Shown in pieces: positions 40,979-48,870 of a DNA stretch of 63,435 nucleotides (its first letter is position 1; every line of letters begins with the position of its first letter). The stretch is taken from contig DASPMW010000106.1 in assembly GCA_035626855.1 (NCBI GenBank), positions 1-63,435 on the forward strand, in the 5' to 3' direction. Source of the stretch: JAPWJZ01 sp035626855 (lineage in GTDB: Bacteria; Pseudomonadota; Alphaproteobacteria; Micavibrionales; UBA2020). The position numbers were made by a program, and so were the translations under genes. The notes beneath the pieces were generated by a model. The model made no database searches and was not told the origin of the DNA. It saw only the letters and a list, made by a program, of their open reading frames with translations.

Positions 40979-41832
40979 GTTACGGCCTCGGTTTGAGCTT
41001 CTGCGACGCCGGCGGGAATCCGCGCCTGCGATTCCTGTTTGGCGGCAATTGCCTTTTCCCCGCGCTTCAGGAAAAGGTATAGATTAAGCCCGAAGAAAAA
41101 GATGATTGCCGGCATCAGCACCGGCAAATCCCTCGGGGTAAATTCGTGGCGAGCACCATAGAAACTCAAGGGCACGAAGATGATTTGCAATATCAACCAT
41201 GCATCCAGCAGCCCGGACGACTTGCCGCGCTCCTTTTCTATGTCGGAGATGCGCCCGCAACCAAGCACAAATAAAACGAGGGCCGCGGCGAAATTGGCAA
41301 TGTCGGCAACCAAGATGTCATTATGCGACAATTTGACGCTCAAAATTTCTCCGGCTAAGACGCAGATAACCAGCAAGATATAAAGCAGGCGCCCCAGCTG
41401 CGGAATCCCTTTTACTTGAAGGGGAAGACCTGGCCCGCCGCTTGCTTTCTCCCCGCGCTTGAAGGACAGGTAAGTGTAACATGCCATCAAGGGGAGAAGA
41501 GATGCTACGCCCAATGGCAAAAGCTGTTCGTCCACGGGGTAAAAAGCCACATAGGCGTTGAGACAAACCATGATGGCCGTCAATACCAGCCAGACCGGCA
41601 GCAACAGCGTTTTTCTGCCCTGCCCTTTTTCGACGTCCTGAATTCTACCGTATACCAGCGGGAAAACAAAAGGGAGCGAGATCAGGCAAGCAAGCAGCAC
41701 GACTTGCCCATCGCCCTGCGACAGCCGCATGGTCCAAACCTGTAAAACCGTGGGGATCAGGCTCAACGTAAAAAAACGAAGGCGTCCCAAAGGTGGAATC
41801 CAGTCCAGATAAGTGTGGGCAGCCTTCATCAA
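40975..41832 (-). CDS. Membrane protein with internal duplication (DUF805-like)
   Basis: A 285-residue protein with about eight hydrophobic segments built as two copies of one module. The first has VYGRIQDVEKGQG and YTYLSFKRGEKA; the second GCGRISDIEKERG and NLYLFLKRGEKA, each after a similar WL-containing helix. The G-R-I-x-D-x-E-K loop recalls the R-x-x-D loop of DUF805 proteins, usually one module. The function is unknown. It is more AT-rich than rlmE, with which it overlaps. Confidence 0.72.
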   Translation of the reverse strand: MMKAAHTYLDWIPPLGRLRFFTLSLIPTVLQVWTMRLSQGDGQVVLLACLISLPFVFPLVYGRIQDVEKGQGRKTLLLPVWLVLTAIMVCLNAYVAFYPVDEQLLPLGVASLLPLMACYTYLSFKRGEKASGGPGLPLQVKGIPQLGRLLYILLVICVLAGEILSVKLSHNDILVADIANFAAALVLFVLGCGRISDIEKERGKSSGLLDAWLILQIIFVPLSFYGARHEFTPRDLPVLMPAIIFFFGLNLYLFLKRGEKAIAAKQESQARIPAGVAEAQTEAVT

Positions 41833-41839
41833 AGATCCC

Positions 41840-42130
41840 TCAGTCCATCGTGTTGATGTATTCTTTCATCCGGTCGTAGAGCCGGTAGTATTCGCGCTCG
41901 ATAATAGCAGCTTTATTGTCTTTCGGGCCGGATTTCGGCAGCGCCATCTTTTGCTTCGTCGCGTCGATATAATCCGCGATAATCGCGTGTAATTCGTCGT
42001 TGAAAGCGCCGATTTCAGATTCCAGCTCGACCGTGCTTTTGACATGCGCGTCATGCACCTTCAGCAGGTGGCCGGCGAAGAACCACAGCACATGCTCCCA
42101 GTCCTCGAAATCCTTTTTTGCTGCTGGCAT
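41840..42130 (-). CDS. Small conserved-looking helical protein, unknown
   Basis: A 96-residue soluble helical protein (EDWEHVLWFFAGHLLKVHDA; REYYRLYDRMKEYINTMD). ATG 42130 has GGAGGG upstream, while the earlier in-frame start lacks one. It is first in the leftward series toward rlmE. I recognise no family; it could bind a metal or nucleotide through its His/Glu residues, but that is only a guess. Confidence 0.65.
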   Translation of the reverse strand: MPAAKKDFEDWEHVLWFFAGHLLKVHDAHVKSTVELESEIGAFNDELHAIIADYIDATKQKMALPKSGPKDNKAAIIEREYYRLYDRMKEYINTMD

Positions 42131-42196
42131 AAGCGCCCTCCGTACAACCTGCCCAGTATAGGAACAACGGGTAAATAATCCCTTTTTAGCGATTGT

Positions 42197-42272
42197 CATC
42201 CCGAGCTGAGCGAAGGTTCTACCTCAGGCGGAAAACCGGAGAGATCCTTCGCTTTGCCCAAGAATGACAAAG
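42197..42272. repeat. GTCAT/ATGAC dispersed palindrome
   Basis: GTCATCCCGAGCTGAGCGAA begins the element and GGATCCTTCG-like/AATGAC ends it, with CCGGAGAGATCC inside. It lies between two divergent genes and resembles the element at 25846. Confidence 0.65.
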
Positions 42273-42320
42273 GACATATAAAGCTCTGATTTTAAAGACC
42301 TTTCTTATTTTACTTAACGA

Positions 42321-42348
42321 TTGACATATCCATAAACCAGCCTATACT
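42321..42348 (+). promoter_or_regulatory. Sigma-70 promoter for the 129-residue gene
   Basis: TTGACA (42321-42326), a 16-base spacer, then TATACT (42343-42348), near consensus. Transcription would begin near 42355, ahead of the GAGGAG ribosome site and ATG 42383. Confidence 0.78.
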
Positions 42349-42382
42349 GCCACAAAATCAAAAGTTACGAGGAGCACAGAAT

Positions 42383-42772
42383 ATGGTTGAATGGACACCC
42401 AAAACCGAACAGCTGATCCGCGACATCAGCGATTTCGTCGACAAGCAATTCCGCACCGTTCTCGACCCGAATATCGGCACCACCTCGACCATCGCGAAGC
42501 TCTTCAACGCGAAATCGACGGGCGAGCACCTCTTCAAGCGCGCAGTGACCGAGCTGGAGATCGACCTGAATGCCGATCCCGAGCACAGCCTGAAAAAGGT
42601 CATCGAGCTTGCTGAATCGAACGGCAGCGATGCCGCCGACAAGCTGAAAAAAGCGGCGCCCGTCGCAAAACAGCTTGCCGAGGAATTCGGCTTCGGCCCG
42701 GACACCAAAATGGGCAAGCTGCAGCAGCTGTCCGCGCTCAGCAAGATCAAGAAAAAAGGCATCAAGTATTAA
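42383..42772 (+). CDS. Helical protein, unknown, strongly promoted
   Basis: A 129-residue soluble, helix-rich protein with regular charged repeats (LIRDISDFVDKQFRTVL; KAAPVAKQLAEEFGFG; MGKLQQLSALSKIKKKG). No family is evident. A near-consensus promoter, strong ribosome site and own terminator suggest a well-expressed single-gene unit, perhaps a structural or chaperone-like protein; this is inference. Confidence 0.75.
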   Translation: MVEWTPKTEQLIRDISDFVDKQFRTVLDPNIGTTSTIAKLFNAKSTGEHLFKRAVTELEIDLNADPEHSLKKVIELAESNGSDAADKLKKAAPVAKQLAEEFGFGPDTKMGKLQQLSALSKIKKKGIKY

Positions 42773-42789
42773 GTTGCCACGGAGTAGAA

Positions 42790-42827
42790 AGCGCCCGTCC
42801 CTGTTAACGCAGGGGCGGGCGTTTTTA
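42790..42827 (+). terminator. Rho-independent terminator
   Basis: GCGCCCGTCCCTG and CAGGGGCGGGCG form a long stem (one mismatch) with a TTAACG loop and a T-run, just after the 129-residue gene. Confidence 0.9.
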
Positions 42828-42828
42828 A

Positions 42829-42843
42829 TTAACCCTGTATTAA
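42829..42843 (+). promoter_or_regulatory. CtrA-type box TTAA-N7-TTAA
   Basis: TTAACCCTGTATTAA has two TTAA halves with exactly seven bases between them, 46 bases upstream of ATG 42889. It lies just after a terminator, so it could control the 90-residue gene. AT-rich context lowers confidence. Confidence 0.45.
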
Positions 42844-42888
42844 TCCTCGCGCCATAAGCTGGGGGCTGGAACCTGTTACGGGGATTTC

Positions 42889-43161
42889 ATGGACGAAAAC
42901 ACCAAGAAGCTGACGATCGACCTGCTGCGCGCCTGGGCGGAAACCAAACAGGACGTCGGTGAGATGATTTTGGGTGGGCGCGGTTATACGGCAGCGGAAT
43001 ATGTCGACGCGGTCGAAAAAGGCACGCCACTCGGCCAGGCCTATCTCGCCTTTATGGACGCCGCGGCGAAACATGCCAAACGCCCGCTGGAGGAATTCCT
43101 GAAAGACAGCATTCGTCCGCAGCCGCGTCCGCAGGTAAATTTCAACAAGCTGTTCGGTTAG
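42889..43161 (+). CDS. Small hypothetical protein
   Basis: A 90-residue soluble protein with several helices (TIDLLRAWAETKQDVGEMIL; PLGQAYLAFMDAAAKHAK) and a Pro-rich end. No motif is recognised. The start has a GGGG ribosome site. A CtrA-type box lies upstream. Its stop overlaps the convergent protein-glutaminase-like gene by four bases. Confidence 0.65.
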   Translation: MDENTKKLTIDLLRAWAETKQDVGEMILGGRGYTAAEYVDAVEKGTPLGQAYLAFMDAAAKHAKRPLEEFLKDSIRPQPRPQVNFNKLFG

Positions 43162-43823
43162 CGCGGCAAAGTTTGAGGTTTGGCGAAAAGCTGCGCACCC
43201 GCAAGGACGGGCCGTAGAGAGCTGCGATGGCGCAGCAGTTTGTATCCCGGATCTTCGGCAAAAGACTCCGCGATTTCGCTCGCGGCGCGGCTGTCGGTCT
43301 TCTGGTCGGTGCGGCCCCAGCCATTGTAATCCCCATGGTGGCCGCGCGGCGCGCTGCCTGCCTCGGCAAACATGAGTTGATCGTCCTTTGCCTCCATCGC
43401 CCTGCCCCACTCCTTCAGGCTCACGGGACCATCGAAAAGCGAGGGGTCGAGAACGAGGTCGGTCACCCGGCCATCCGGCATCCGCACAGGCAATGCTGGC
43501 GCGACATGCGCCCACCAGACCGCCTTGCGCCCGTCTTCAAGCCGGACTTTGAGGGAACCGCCTGACGGCTCAAAGGCCCAGGCCTTTTTCGGTGTCAGAC
43601 CCATGCCGAACATCCGGCGCAGTGACAAATGCGCGCGGGCGAAACAACCCTCGTGCGGCGCGTCGAAACCAAGGTCCTTCATGGCGGCGATGCGATCGAA
43701 AATCTCGATCGCCTGTTGCAGCGTGACCGGCTGCGGCGGAATTTGCGGGAAGACTGGCGCGCGTTGTCCCGTGCCGAAAACGCTATCGGCCGCGCGCGCG
43801 AATATGTCTCCAAGCTTGTCCAT
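43158..43823 (-). CDS. Protein-glutaminase-like Cys-His-Asp protein
   Basis: A 221-residue protein with the pattern of the bacterial protein-glutaminase fold: Cys60 in EGCFARAHLSLRRM, His106 in WWAHVAPAL, and Asp126 in LVLDPSLFDGPVSLKEW, in the right order and spacing for a Cys-His-Asp triad. Known members deamidate glutamine side chains in proteins and are secreted; this one has no signal peptide. The target is unknown, and an effector or housekeeping role cannot be decided. Confidence 0.72.
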   Translation of the reverse strand: MDKLGDIFARAADSVFGTGQRAPVFPQIPPQPVTLQQAIEIFDRIAAMKDLGFDAPHEGCFARAHLSLRRMFGMGLTPKKAWAFEPSGGSLKVRLEDGRKAVWWAHVAPALPVRMPDGRVTDLVLDPSLFDGPVSLKEWGRAMEAKDDQLMFAEAGSAPRGHHGDYNGWGRTDQKTDSRAASEIAESFAEDPGYKLLRHRSSLRPVLAGAQLFAKPQTLPR

Positions 43824-43881
43824 GCGCGCTATTATAGCAAAACGCGCTTAAAACAGCATTAAACAGTAAGCGGCTGAAATA

Positions 43882-45507
43882 TCAGATTTTCTCGCGGCGG
43901 AGTTCCCAGGCGATTGTTGTCGGGCCGCCTTGCGTCATGCCTGCGATGACGATCTGCTGCGTGCGGCGCGGCGTTTCGCCCTCCCCCGCATAGACGCTTT
44001 CCTCGAGCGCGAGCGCGCCGCCCTGCGCGTGGAAACGCCATCCGGTTCCCGAGCGCGCGCGCAGGAGGATTTCCTGCCCGTCATTGATGAGCGATGCCTG
44101 GATATTCGGATGCAGATGGAAACGCGCGTGAAATTCAACGCCCGACTTCCCATTTAGCTGGTCTTCACCGAGCAGCATTTCGCCGTTGTCGTGAAGGCGT
44201 ACGACGCGCAGGTGGGTGAGCCCGTGGCGCGGCATGTAGCCGTTATGGCTCGCCTCGATCATCGCGATCTCGTCGTCTTCCTGCCGCTTGTGGCGGATAT
44301 CGGGACGGCTTTGCAGCAACCCGTCCTGCCCGATCGTGCAGGAGTTCCGGTGATCGACCGCAACCGTGGTATGCGCGGCTGTCGAGCGCAACATTTCCCG
44401 CCACTTGCCCGACACCTCCGACGTGCCACAGTTCACGAAGACGCGATCCTTGCCGTAGGAATATTCAAAGCTGAGCAGGCCGGCATGGGCGCGGTCGGCA
44501 TAGCGCGACATCAGCGGCTGGCCGACATCCATGATCACCGCTGCGCGGCCGAGCGTGATTTTTTCATAGCCGCAATGGGGCAGCGACTTCATCGCCTTGC
44601 CGCGCGCGCCCGAATGCATCAGCGTTGAATCGCAGATGCCGCTCTGGCCTTCCTGCGCGCCGTTGAAATGGCTGAGCGCGCCGTCGCCGTGGCGGAAGAA
44701 CTTGACGGCGGGCGCGATGCGGTCGATCGCATGCTGCACTTCGGCGGGGAGTTCAACCTTGGCGGCCGTGAGCGCTGTGCGCAGATCGACGAGGATCTGC
44801 AGGAATTCAAACGTTGATTGCGGGCTGCGGGAAATATGCCCACCATCGGCCAGCAGCTGTTCCTTGATCTGGAACAGGATGCCCTTGAACGCCTGCTCGA
44901 GGCGCTGCTCGCCATCCTCGAGGCAAAGACCGGAATAGGCCAGGCCCTTCAGGGCGCGCATGAGCGGAATGCCCGACAGCCCCGCGGGAAGGACTTTTTG
45001 CAGGTGCCGCGCCTGGCGCGCAAGGCTCGAGAAATATTCGTGGCGGAAGTCATCGGCGGCCGCGCCACAGAAAAAATCATGGAAGGAAATCCAGGTTGCA
45101 AGGCGCACGCCCATGATATCGGCGCGCCAGGCGATGGCGTCGGGTTTCTGATAGCGCGACAGCCAGTTGGCCACCATTTCGCGCGCCATGCGCCGCGCGC
45201 GGTCGCCGCCGGCGGAGCGCAGATCGCGCAGCCATTCGAAGCCGTGCAGTTCGGCCAGCCATTCGGGCTTGGCATTCGCAGGGCCCCAAGAGAGGTCGTT
45301 CTTTTCGATCGTCTGGCCGGCGAAGCGGAAGATGCCGTTGATGATATCGCGGCCCTTCTGCGCATCGCCGCCCCAAGGATCTGGCGGCACGCAGCGCAGG
45401 TGATCGGGAACGCGCTGGGGCAGCGAGAGCCCCGCCAGCGGATTGCCGATCGCCAGCCTTTGCAGCGGGCGAATCCCCTTGAAACTGAGTCCTTCAGTCA
45501 AAAACAT
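43882..45507 (-). CDS. Heparinase II/III-family protein
   Basis: A 541-residue protein: an N-terminal helical toroid (KGRDIINGIFRFAGQ; NWLSRYQKPDAIAWRADIMG) and a C-terminal beta-sandwich with the family block HAGLLSFEYSYGKDRVFVNCGTS (read in two parts) and TTVAVDHRNSC. Such proteins are putative polysaccharide lyases, often linked to capsule or exopolysaccharide. No signal peptide is visible. It precedes no sugar genes except rpe upstream. Start ATG 45507 has AGGGG. Confidence 0.85.
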   Translation of the reverse strand: MFLTEGLSFKGIRPLQRLAIGNPLAGLSLPQRVPDHLRCVPPDPWGGDAQKGRDIINGIFRFAGQTIEKNDLSWGPANAKPEWLAELHGFEWLRDLRSAGGDRARRMAREMVANWLSRYQKPDAIAWRADIMGVRLATWISFHDFFCGAAADDFRHEYFSSLARQARHLQKVLPAGLSGIPLMRALKGLAYSGLCLEDGEQRLEQAFKGILFQIKEQLLADGGHISRSPQSTFEFLQILVDLRTALTAAKVELPAEVQHAIDRIAPAVKFFRHGDGALSHFNGAQEGQSGICDSTLMHSGARGKAMKSLPHCGYEKITLGRAAVIMDVGQPLMSRYADRAHAGLLSFEYSYGKDRVFVNCGTSEVSGKWREMLRSTAAHTTVAVDHRNSCTIGQDGLLQSRPDIRHKRQEDDEIAMIEASHNGYMPRHGLTHLRVVRLHDNGEMLLGEDQLNGKSGVEFHARFHLHPNIQASLINDGQEILLRARSGTGWRFHAQGGALALEESVYAGEGETPRRTQQIVIAGMTQGGPTTIAWELRREKI

Positions 45508-45572
45508 CGTATAACCCCTTTCGCGCCGGGACCCCTCCCGGACACAAAACCCCTGTATCGCCGTTCTTTTTT

Positions 45573-46223
45573 TTAACCGCGAAGGCGCCGGATGGCGTCT
45601 GCGTAGTCTTTTTCCTTGAACACCGCGGTGCCCGCGACCAGCACATCGGCGCCTGCGCCAATGACCTGTTTCGCGGTTTCCGGGTTTATCCCGCCATCGA
45701 CTTCTAGATCGATCTGCTTGCCGCATGCGTTGATGCGTTCGCGGACCGCTTTGATCTTGTCGAGCAGCGGAATGAATTTCTGTCCCCCGAAGCCGGGATT
45801 GACCGTCATGATCAGCACGAGGTCAAGATCGGGCAGCAGGTGGTCGAGTACGCTGACCGGCGTCGACGGGTTGAGCGAAATGCCCGCCTTCTTGCCGAAT
45901 GACTTGATCAGCTGGACCGTTCGGTGCGGATGCGCGCCCGCTTCGGGATGAAAGGTGATGATGTCGGCGCCTGCTTTCGCAAAGCCTTCGATGAACTGGT
46001 CGACGGGCGAGATCATGAGGTGGACGTCGAAGACTTTGGCCGAAGTTTTCCGTAAGGATTCAAGCACGACGGGGCCGAAGGTGATGTTCGGCACGAAATG
46101 GCCGTCCATGACATCAAGATGTATATAGTCAGCGCCCGCGGCATCAACGGCTTTGATTTCCTCGCCTAATCTCGAGAAATCTGCGGATAGAACTGAAGGT
46201 GCGATGCGAACCCGTTGACTCAT
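45573..46223 (-). CDS. rpe: Ribulose-phosphate 3-epimerase
   Basis: Rpe interconverts ribulose-5-phosphate and xylulose-5-phosphate in the pentose phosphate/Calvin pathways. The 216-residue TIM barrel shows SVLSADFSRLGEEI, HLDVMDGHFVPN, VDVHLMI-like FDVHLMISP, MTVNPGFGGQKF and EVDGGINPETA. Length is normal. It precedes the heparinase-type gene by about 65 bases. Confidence 0.96.
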   Translation of the reverse strand: MSQRVRIAPSVLSADFSRLGEEIKAVDAAGADYIHLDVMDGHFVPNITFGPVVLESLRKTSAKVFDVHLMISPVDQFIEGFAKAGADIITFHPEAGAHPHRTVQLIKSFGKKAGISLNPSTPVSVLDHLLPDLDLVLIMTVNPGFGGQKFIPLLDKIKAVRERINACGKQIDLEVDGGINPETAKQVIGAGADVLVAGTAVFKEKDYADAIRRLRG

Positions 46224-46291
46224 ATGCTTTTTATAACACCTGCCTACGAATCGGGCAATTTAAAAGTTTGATTCCGGTAAAATTAGACGAT

Positions 46292-46963
46292 ATGGAATCT
46301 CGTATGCAGCGCATCCCCGAACCTGAATTGATGGAAGACATGGCGCAGGCCGAGGCCTATGACCGCGCCGATTTTTCTGCGGCGCATGGCGCGCGCGTGG
46401 AATTGTTTGCGGCAAGATATGCGCGCGAGGTGACAGGCAGCGTGCTTGATCTAGGCTGCGGCTCCGGCGATATACTTGAGCGCTTTGCAAAGAAATACCC
46501 GCGCGCGCAATTCGTCGGCGTCGATGGATCGTTTGCGATGCTGGAATTGTCACGCCGGCGCATGATGCGCGCAAATATTGCGGAGCGCATGGATTTCGTG
46601 GAAGCGCTTATTCCCGCCGGCGACATACCGCTCGAGGATTATGAAGTCGTGATGAGCCACAGCCTGCTGCACCAGCTTCATCAACCGGAGGTGTTGTGGC
46701 GAACGATTTCGCAGGTTGCGCCGAGACACAGTTTCATCTTCGTCGCTGATTTGCGCAGGCCTCAAAGCACGGCGGAGGCCGAGGCGATCGTCGACCGCCT
46801 TTCGCCGAATGAACCGGAAGTGCTGCGAAGGGATTTCTACAATTCCCTGTGCGCCGCGTTCACCAAAGAAGAACTCCAGCAGCAGCTAAATGATGCGGGC
46901 CTGCTGCTGCGCGTCGAGGAGGTGGGCGAGATACATGTCCTGGCGTTTGGCGAGCGGTGTTAA
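46292..46963 (+). CDS. Class I SAM-dependent methyltransferase
   Basis: A 223-residue protein with the SAM motif VLDLGCGSGDILERF and acidic residue in FVGVDGSFAMLELS, followed by SHSLLHQL. It resembles small-molecule methyltransferases; the substrate is unknown. ATG 46292 was chosen because the earlier start would run into the divergent rpe start. Transcription ends at the hairpin 46977-47013. Confidence 0.85.
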   Translation: MESRMQRIPEPELMEDMAQAEAYDRADFSAAHGARVELFAARYAREVTGSVLDLGCGSGDILERFAKKYPRAQFVGVDGSFAMLELSRRRMMRANIAERMDFVEALIPAGDIPLEDYEVVMSHSLLHQLHQPEVLWRTISQVAPRHSFIFVADLRRPQSTAEAEAIVDRLSPNEPEVLRRDFYNSLCAAFTKEELQQQLNDAGLLLRVEEVGEIHVLAFGERC

Positions 46964-46976
46964 ACGCGCAATAAAT

Positions 46977-47013
46977 AACGGGGCAAGCCGTTCAGCCGCG
47001 GCCTTGCCCCGTT
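46977..47013. terminator. Bidirectional hairpin between convergent genes
   Basis: AACGGGGCAAG and CTTGCCCCGTT form a perfect eleven-base stem with a 15-base loop, between convergent genes. The T-run is short. Confidence 0.65.
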
Positions 47014-47027
47014 ACTGCGAGACAACC

Positions 47028-47252
47028 TTAGTGGATCGTGTCGATAGACGCGTCCGTCAGGCCGCTTTTCTTGAGATCTTCGGTCCGGATCTGCGCGGCA
47101 CGGAGTTCGTCCTGCTGGCGGATCTGTTCCGCGCGGAGCTGGTCCTGCTGCTGCAATTCTTTCTTGATCTGGTCCTGGCGCATCTGGTCCTTCATGATCA
47201 TCTCCTGGCGAAGCTGCTCTTGATGGACCTGGTCTTGCATATTGTCGCTCAT
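47028..47252 (-). CDS. Small Gln/Glu-rich coiled-coil protein
   Basis: A 74-residue protein of tandem, imperfect repeats (QLRAEQIRQQDELRAAQIR) rich in Gln, Glu, Asp, Arg and Met. It should form a long charged helix or coiled coil. ATG 47252 has GGAGG upstream; the earlier start is unlikely. No family is recognised. It is followed by a strong hairpin. Confidence 0.7.
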   Translation of the reverse strand: MSDNMQDQVHQEQLRQEMIMKDQMRQDQIKKELQQQDQLRAEQIRQQDELRAAQIRTEDLKKSGLTDASIDTIH

Positions 47253-47311
47253 AATGTGCCTCCGTTTTTTATCCGGTCGGGAAACATACAAGCGCGCAAC
47301 AGGACGGTTCC

Positions 47312-47326
47312 TTAATTTTTTATTAA
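47312..47326 (-). promoter_or_regulatory. Possible CtrA-like box
   Basis: TTAA-N7-TTAA with an all-T/A spacer, 60-74 bases upstream of the Gln-rich gene. Its low complexity and overlap with a stop codon make a chance match possible. Confidence 0.25.
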
Positions 47327-47481
47327 TCCGCTTGCTCGCCTGCCGGAGATTTCACGCTGGCTTTCTCGAGTTCGCGCACGCGCAATTCGGCAGCGGCGCG
47401 TTCACCGTGGCTTTTCAGGCTCTTCACGAGGGGATCCTGCGAAATTTCGTCGCGTTTGGTTTCGGTTTTCTGGTCCGTCAT
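47323..47481 (-). CDS. Small charged helical protein, unknown
   Basis: A 52-residue hydrophilic protein (KTETKRDEISQDPLVKSLKS; AAAELRVRELEKASVKS), probably helical. ATG 47481 has GGGAG upstream. It shares size and composition with other small polar proteins of this window. A near-EcfG promoter (GGAAC-N16-CGTA) lies upstream. Function is unknown. Confidence 0.6.
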   Translation of the reverse strand: MTDQKTETKRDEISQDPLVKSLKSHGERAAAELRVRELEKASVKSPAGEQAD

Positions 47482-47516
47482 GGCCTCTCTCCCTTTTGCT
47501 AGGTGTACCGGCAACC

Positions 47517-47541
47517 TACGCGAAAGGAAGGAAATCGTTCC
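47517..47541 (-). promoter_or_regulatory. Near-consensus EcfG-type promoter (CGTA)
   Basis: TACG (47517-47520) and GTTCC (47537-47541) are 16 bases apart; on the minus strand GGAAC-N16-CGTA, one base off the CGTT consensus, 36 bases upstream of ATG 47481. Confidence 0.4.
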
Positions 47542-47544
47542 AAA

Positions 47545-48870
47545 TCAAGCATTACGCCGGAAACGCGCAATGTAAAAGCCGTCGCTGCCCCCGTAACCTG
47601 CGAAATGTTGCGGCAGGCAGCGCACGTCACCGCGTGCGCAGAGCATTTCCTCCATCCCCCCGATCTCGCCCGCAGTAATGGAAGCGAGCTGGACTGGCAA
47701 GGCTTGCTGGAGAAGCCAGGTGGTCTGGCTCTCTCCTTCAGCCTTTTGCAGCGAGCAGGTGCAATAAACAAGGGTACCGCCCGGTTTAAGCATATCGAGC
47801 GCATTCACAAGCAGTCGCCGTTGCAGGGCTGCAAGCTTTTCCTGGTCGCGAATATCTTTCAGCCGCAGCACGTCGGGCTGGTGTCGGATCGTACCCGTCG
47901 CCGAGCAAGGCGCGTCGAGCAGCACGGCGTCCGCTCTTTCCTTCGGCTGCCAGGTTGCGCCGTCCGCGATGACGGTTTCCACGGTGAAGCCGAGCCGCGC
48001 CATGTTTTCGTCAAGGCGCTTCACGCGCATGGCGGAGCGGTCGAGCGCGGTGACCGTCGCGCCCATGGCCGCAAGCTGCGCGGTTTTGCCACCCGGCGCT
48101 GCGCAGAGGTCGATGACCGTTTTGCCTTGCAGGTCGCCGAATAGTTTCGCCGGCAGCGCTGCCGCCGCGCCCTGTATCCACCACTCTCCTTCGGCAAAGC
48201 CGGGGAGATCGGGAATGAAGCCGCCGCCGCTGAGCCGGATGCTGCCGCTTGGCATCAGCGTCCCGTTCAGTTTTTCGGCCCAGCCCTCGGGGTCGCGCTT
48301 GACGGTTACGTCGACAGCACCTTCTTCCAGGTTCGCCGCCGCAATGTCCAGCGCCAGTTCGACGCCGTAATCATTCACCCATTCATGCCAAAGCCATTCC
48401 GGCGTCGCGACACGTCCGGCTTCGCGCGGCGGCAGCGGTTCAAGTCCTTCGCGGGTCAGCCGGCGCATGACGGCGTTGACCAGCGGTTTATGATGAACGA
48501 TGCCCTCCGCCTCCGCGAGCTCGACGGTTGTATTCACCGCCGCATGCGCCGGCGTTTTCAGGAAGACGAATTGCGCGATGCCGAGGCGGAAAATATTAAC
48601 AAGCTGCGGCGGCTTGAGAGTGCTGATCGGTTCGTGAAGCAATGCGGCAAGGGCCCGGTCCATTTCGGGGGCCCGCTTGAGAATAAGTGACACGAGCAGG
48701 CGGGTGAAGGCGCGGTCCCGCGGCGGCAGCGCGTCGAGACCAGTACAGGCGGTGAAGGCATCGTCCATGTTCCTTTTCTGGAACAGGATCTGGTTGACGA
48801 TGTCATAGGCAGCGCGCCTTGCGGGCAGCCCGTTTTCCTCGCCCGTGTTTTGGGGAGCTGTAAAACTCAT
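47545..48870 (-). CDS. rsmB: 16S rRNA m5C967 methyltransferase RsmB
   Basis: RsmB methylates C967 of 16S rRNA. The 441-residue protein has the NusB-like RNA-binding domain (about residues 18-145, PPRDRAFTRLLVSLILKR), the SAM loop IDLCAAPGGKTAQLA, catalytic Cys in DAPCSATGTIRHQPD and the second Cys in YCTCSLQKAEG. It is the canonical RsmB of the window, distinct from the paralogue at 37521. It overlaps the exported protein gene upstream by ATGA. Confidence 0.93.
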   Translation of the reverse strand: MSFTAPQNTGEENGLPARRAAYDIVNQILFQKRNMDDAFTACTGLDALPPRDRAFTRLLVSLILKRAPEMDRALAALLHEPISTLKPPQLVNIFRLGIAQFVFLKTPAHAAVNTTVELAEAEGIVHHKPLVNAVMRRLTREGLEPLPPREAGRVATPEWLWHEWVNDYGVELALDIAAANLEEGAVDVTVKRDPEGWAEKLNGTLMPSGSIRLSGGGFIPDLPGFAEGEWWIQGAAAALPAKLFGDLQGKTVIDLCAAPGGKTAQLAAMGATVTALDRSAMRVKRLDENMARLGFTVETVIADGATWQPKERADAVLLDAPCSATGTIRHQPDVLRLKDIRDQEKLAALQRRLLVNALDMLKPGGTLVYCTCSLQKAEGESQTTWLLQQALPVQLASITAGEIGGMEEMLCARGDVRCLPQHFAGYGGSDGFYIARFRRNA

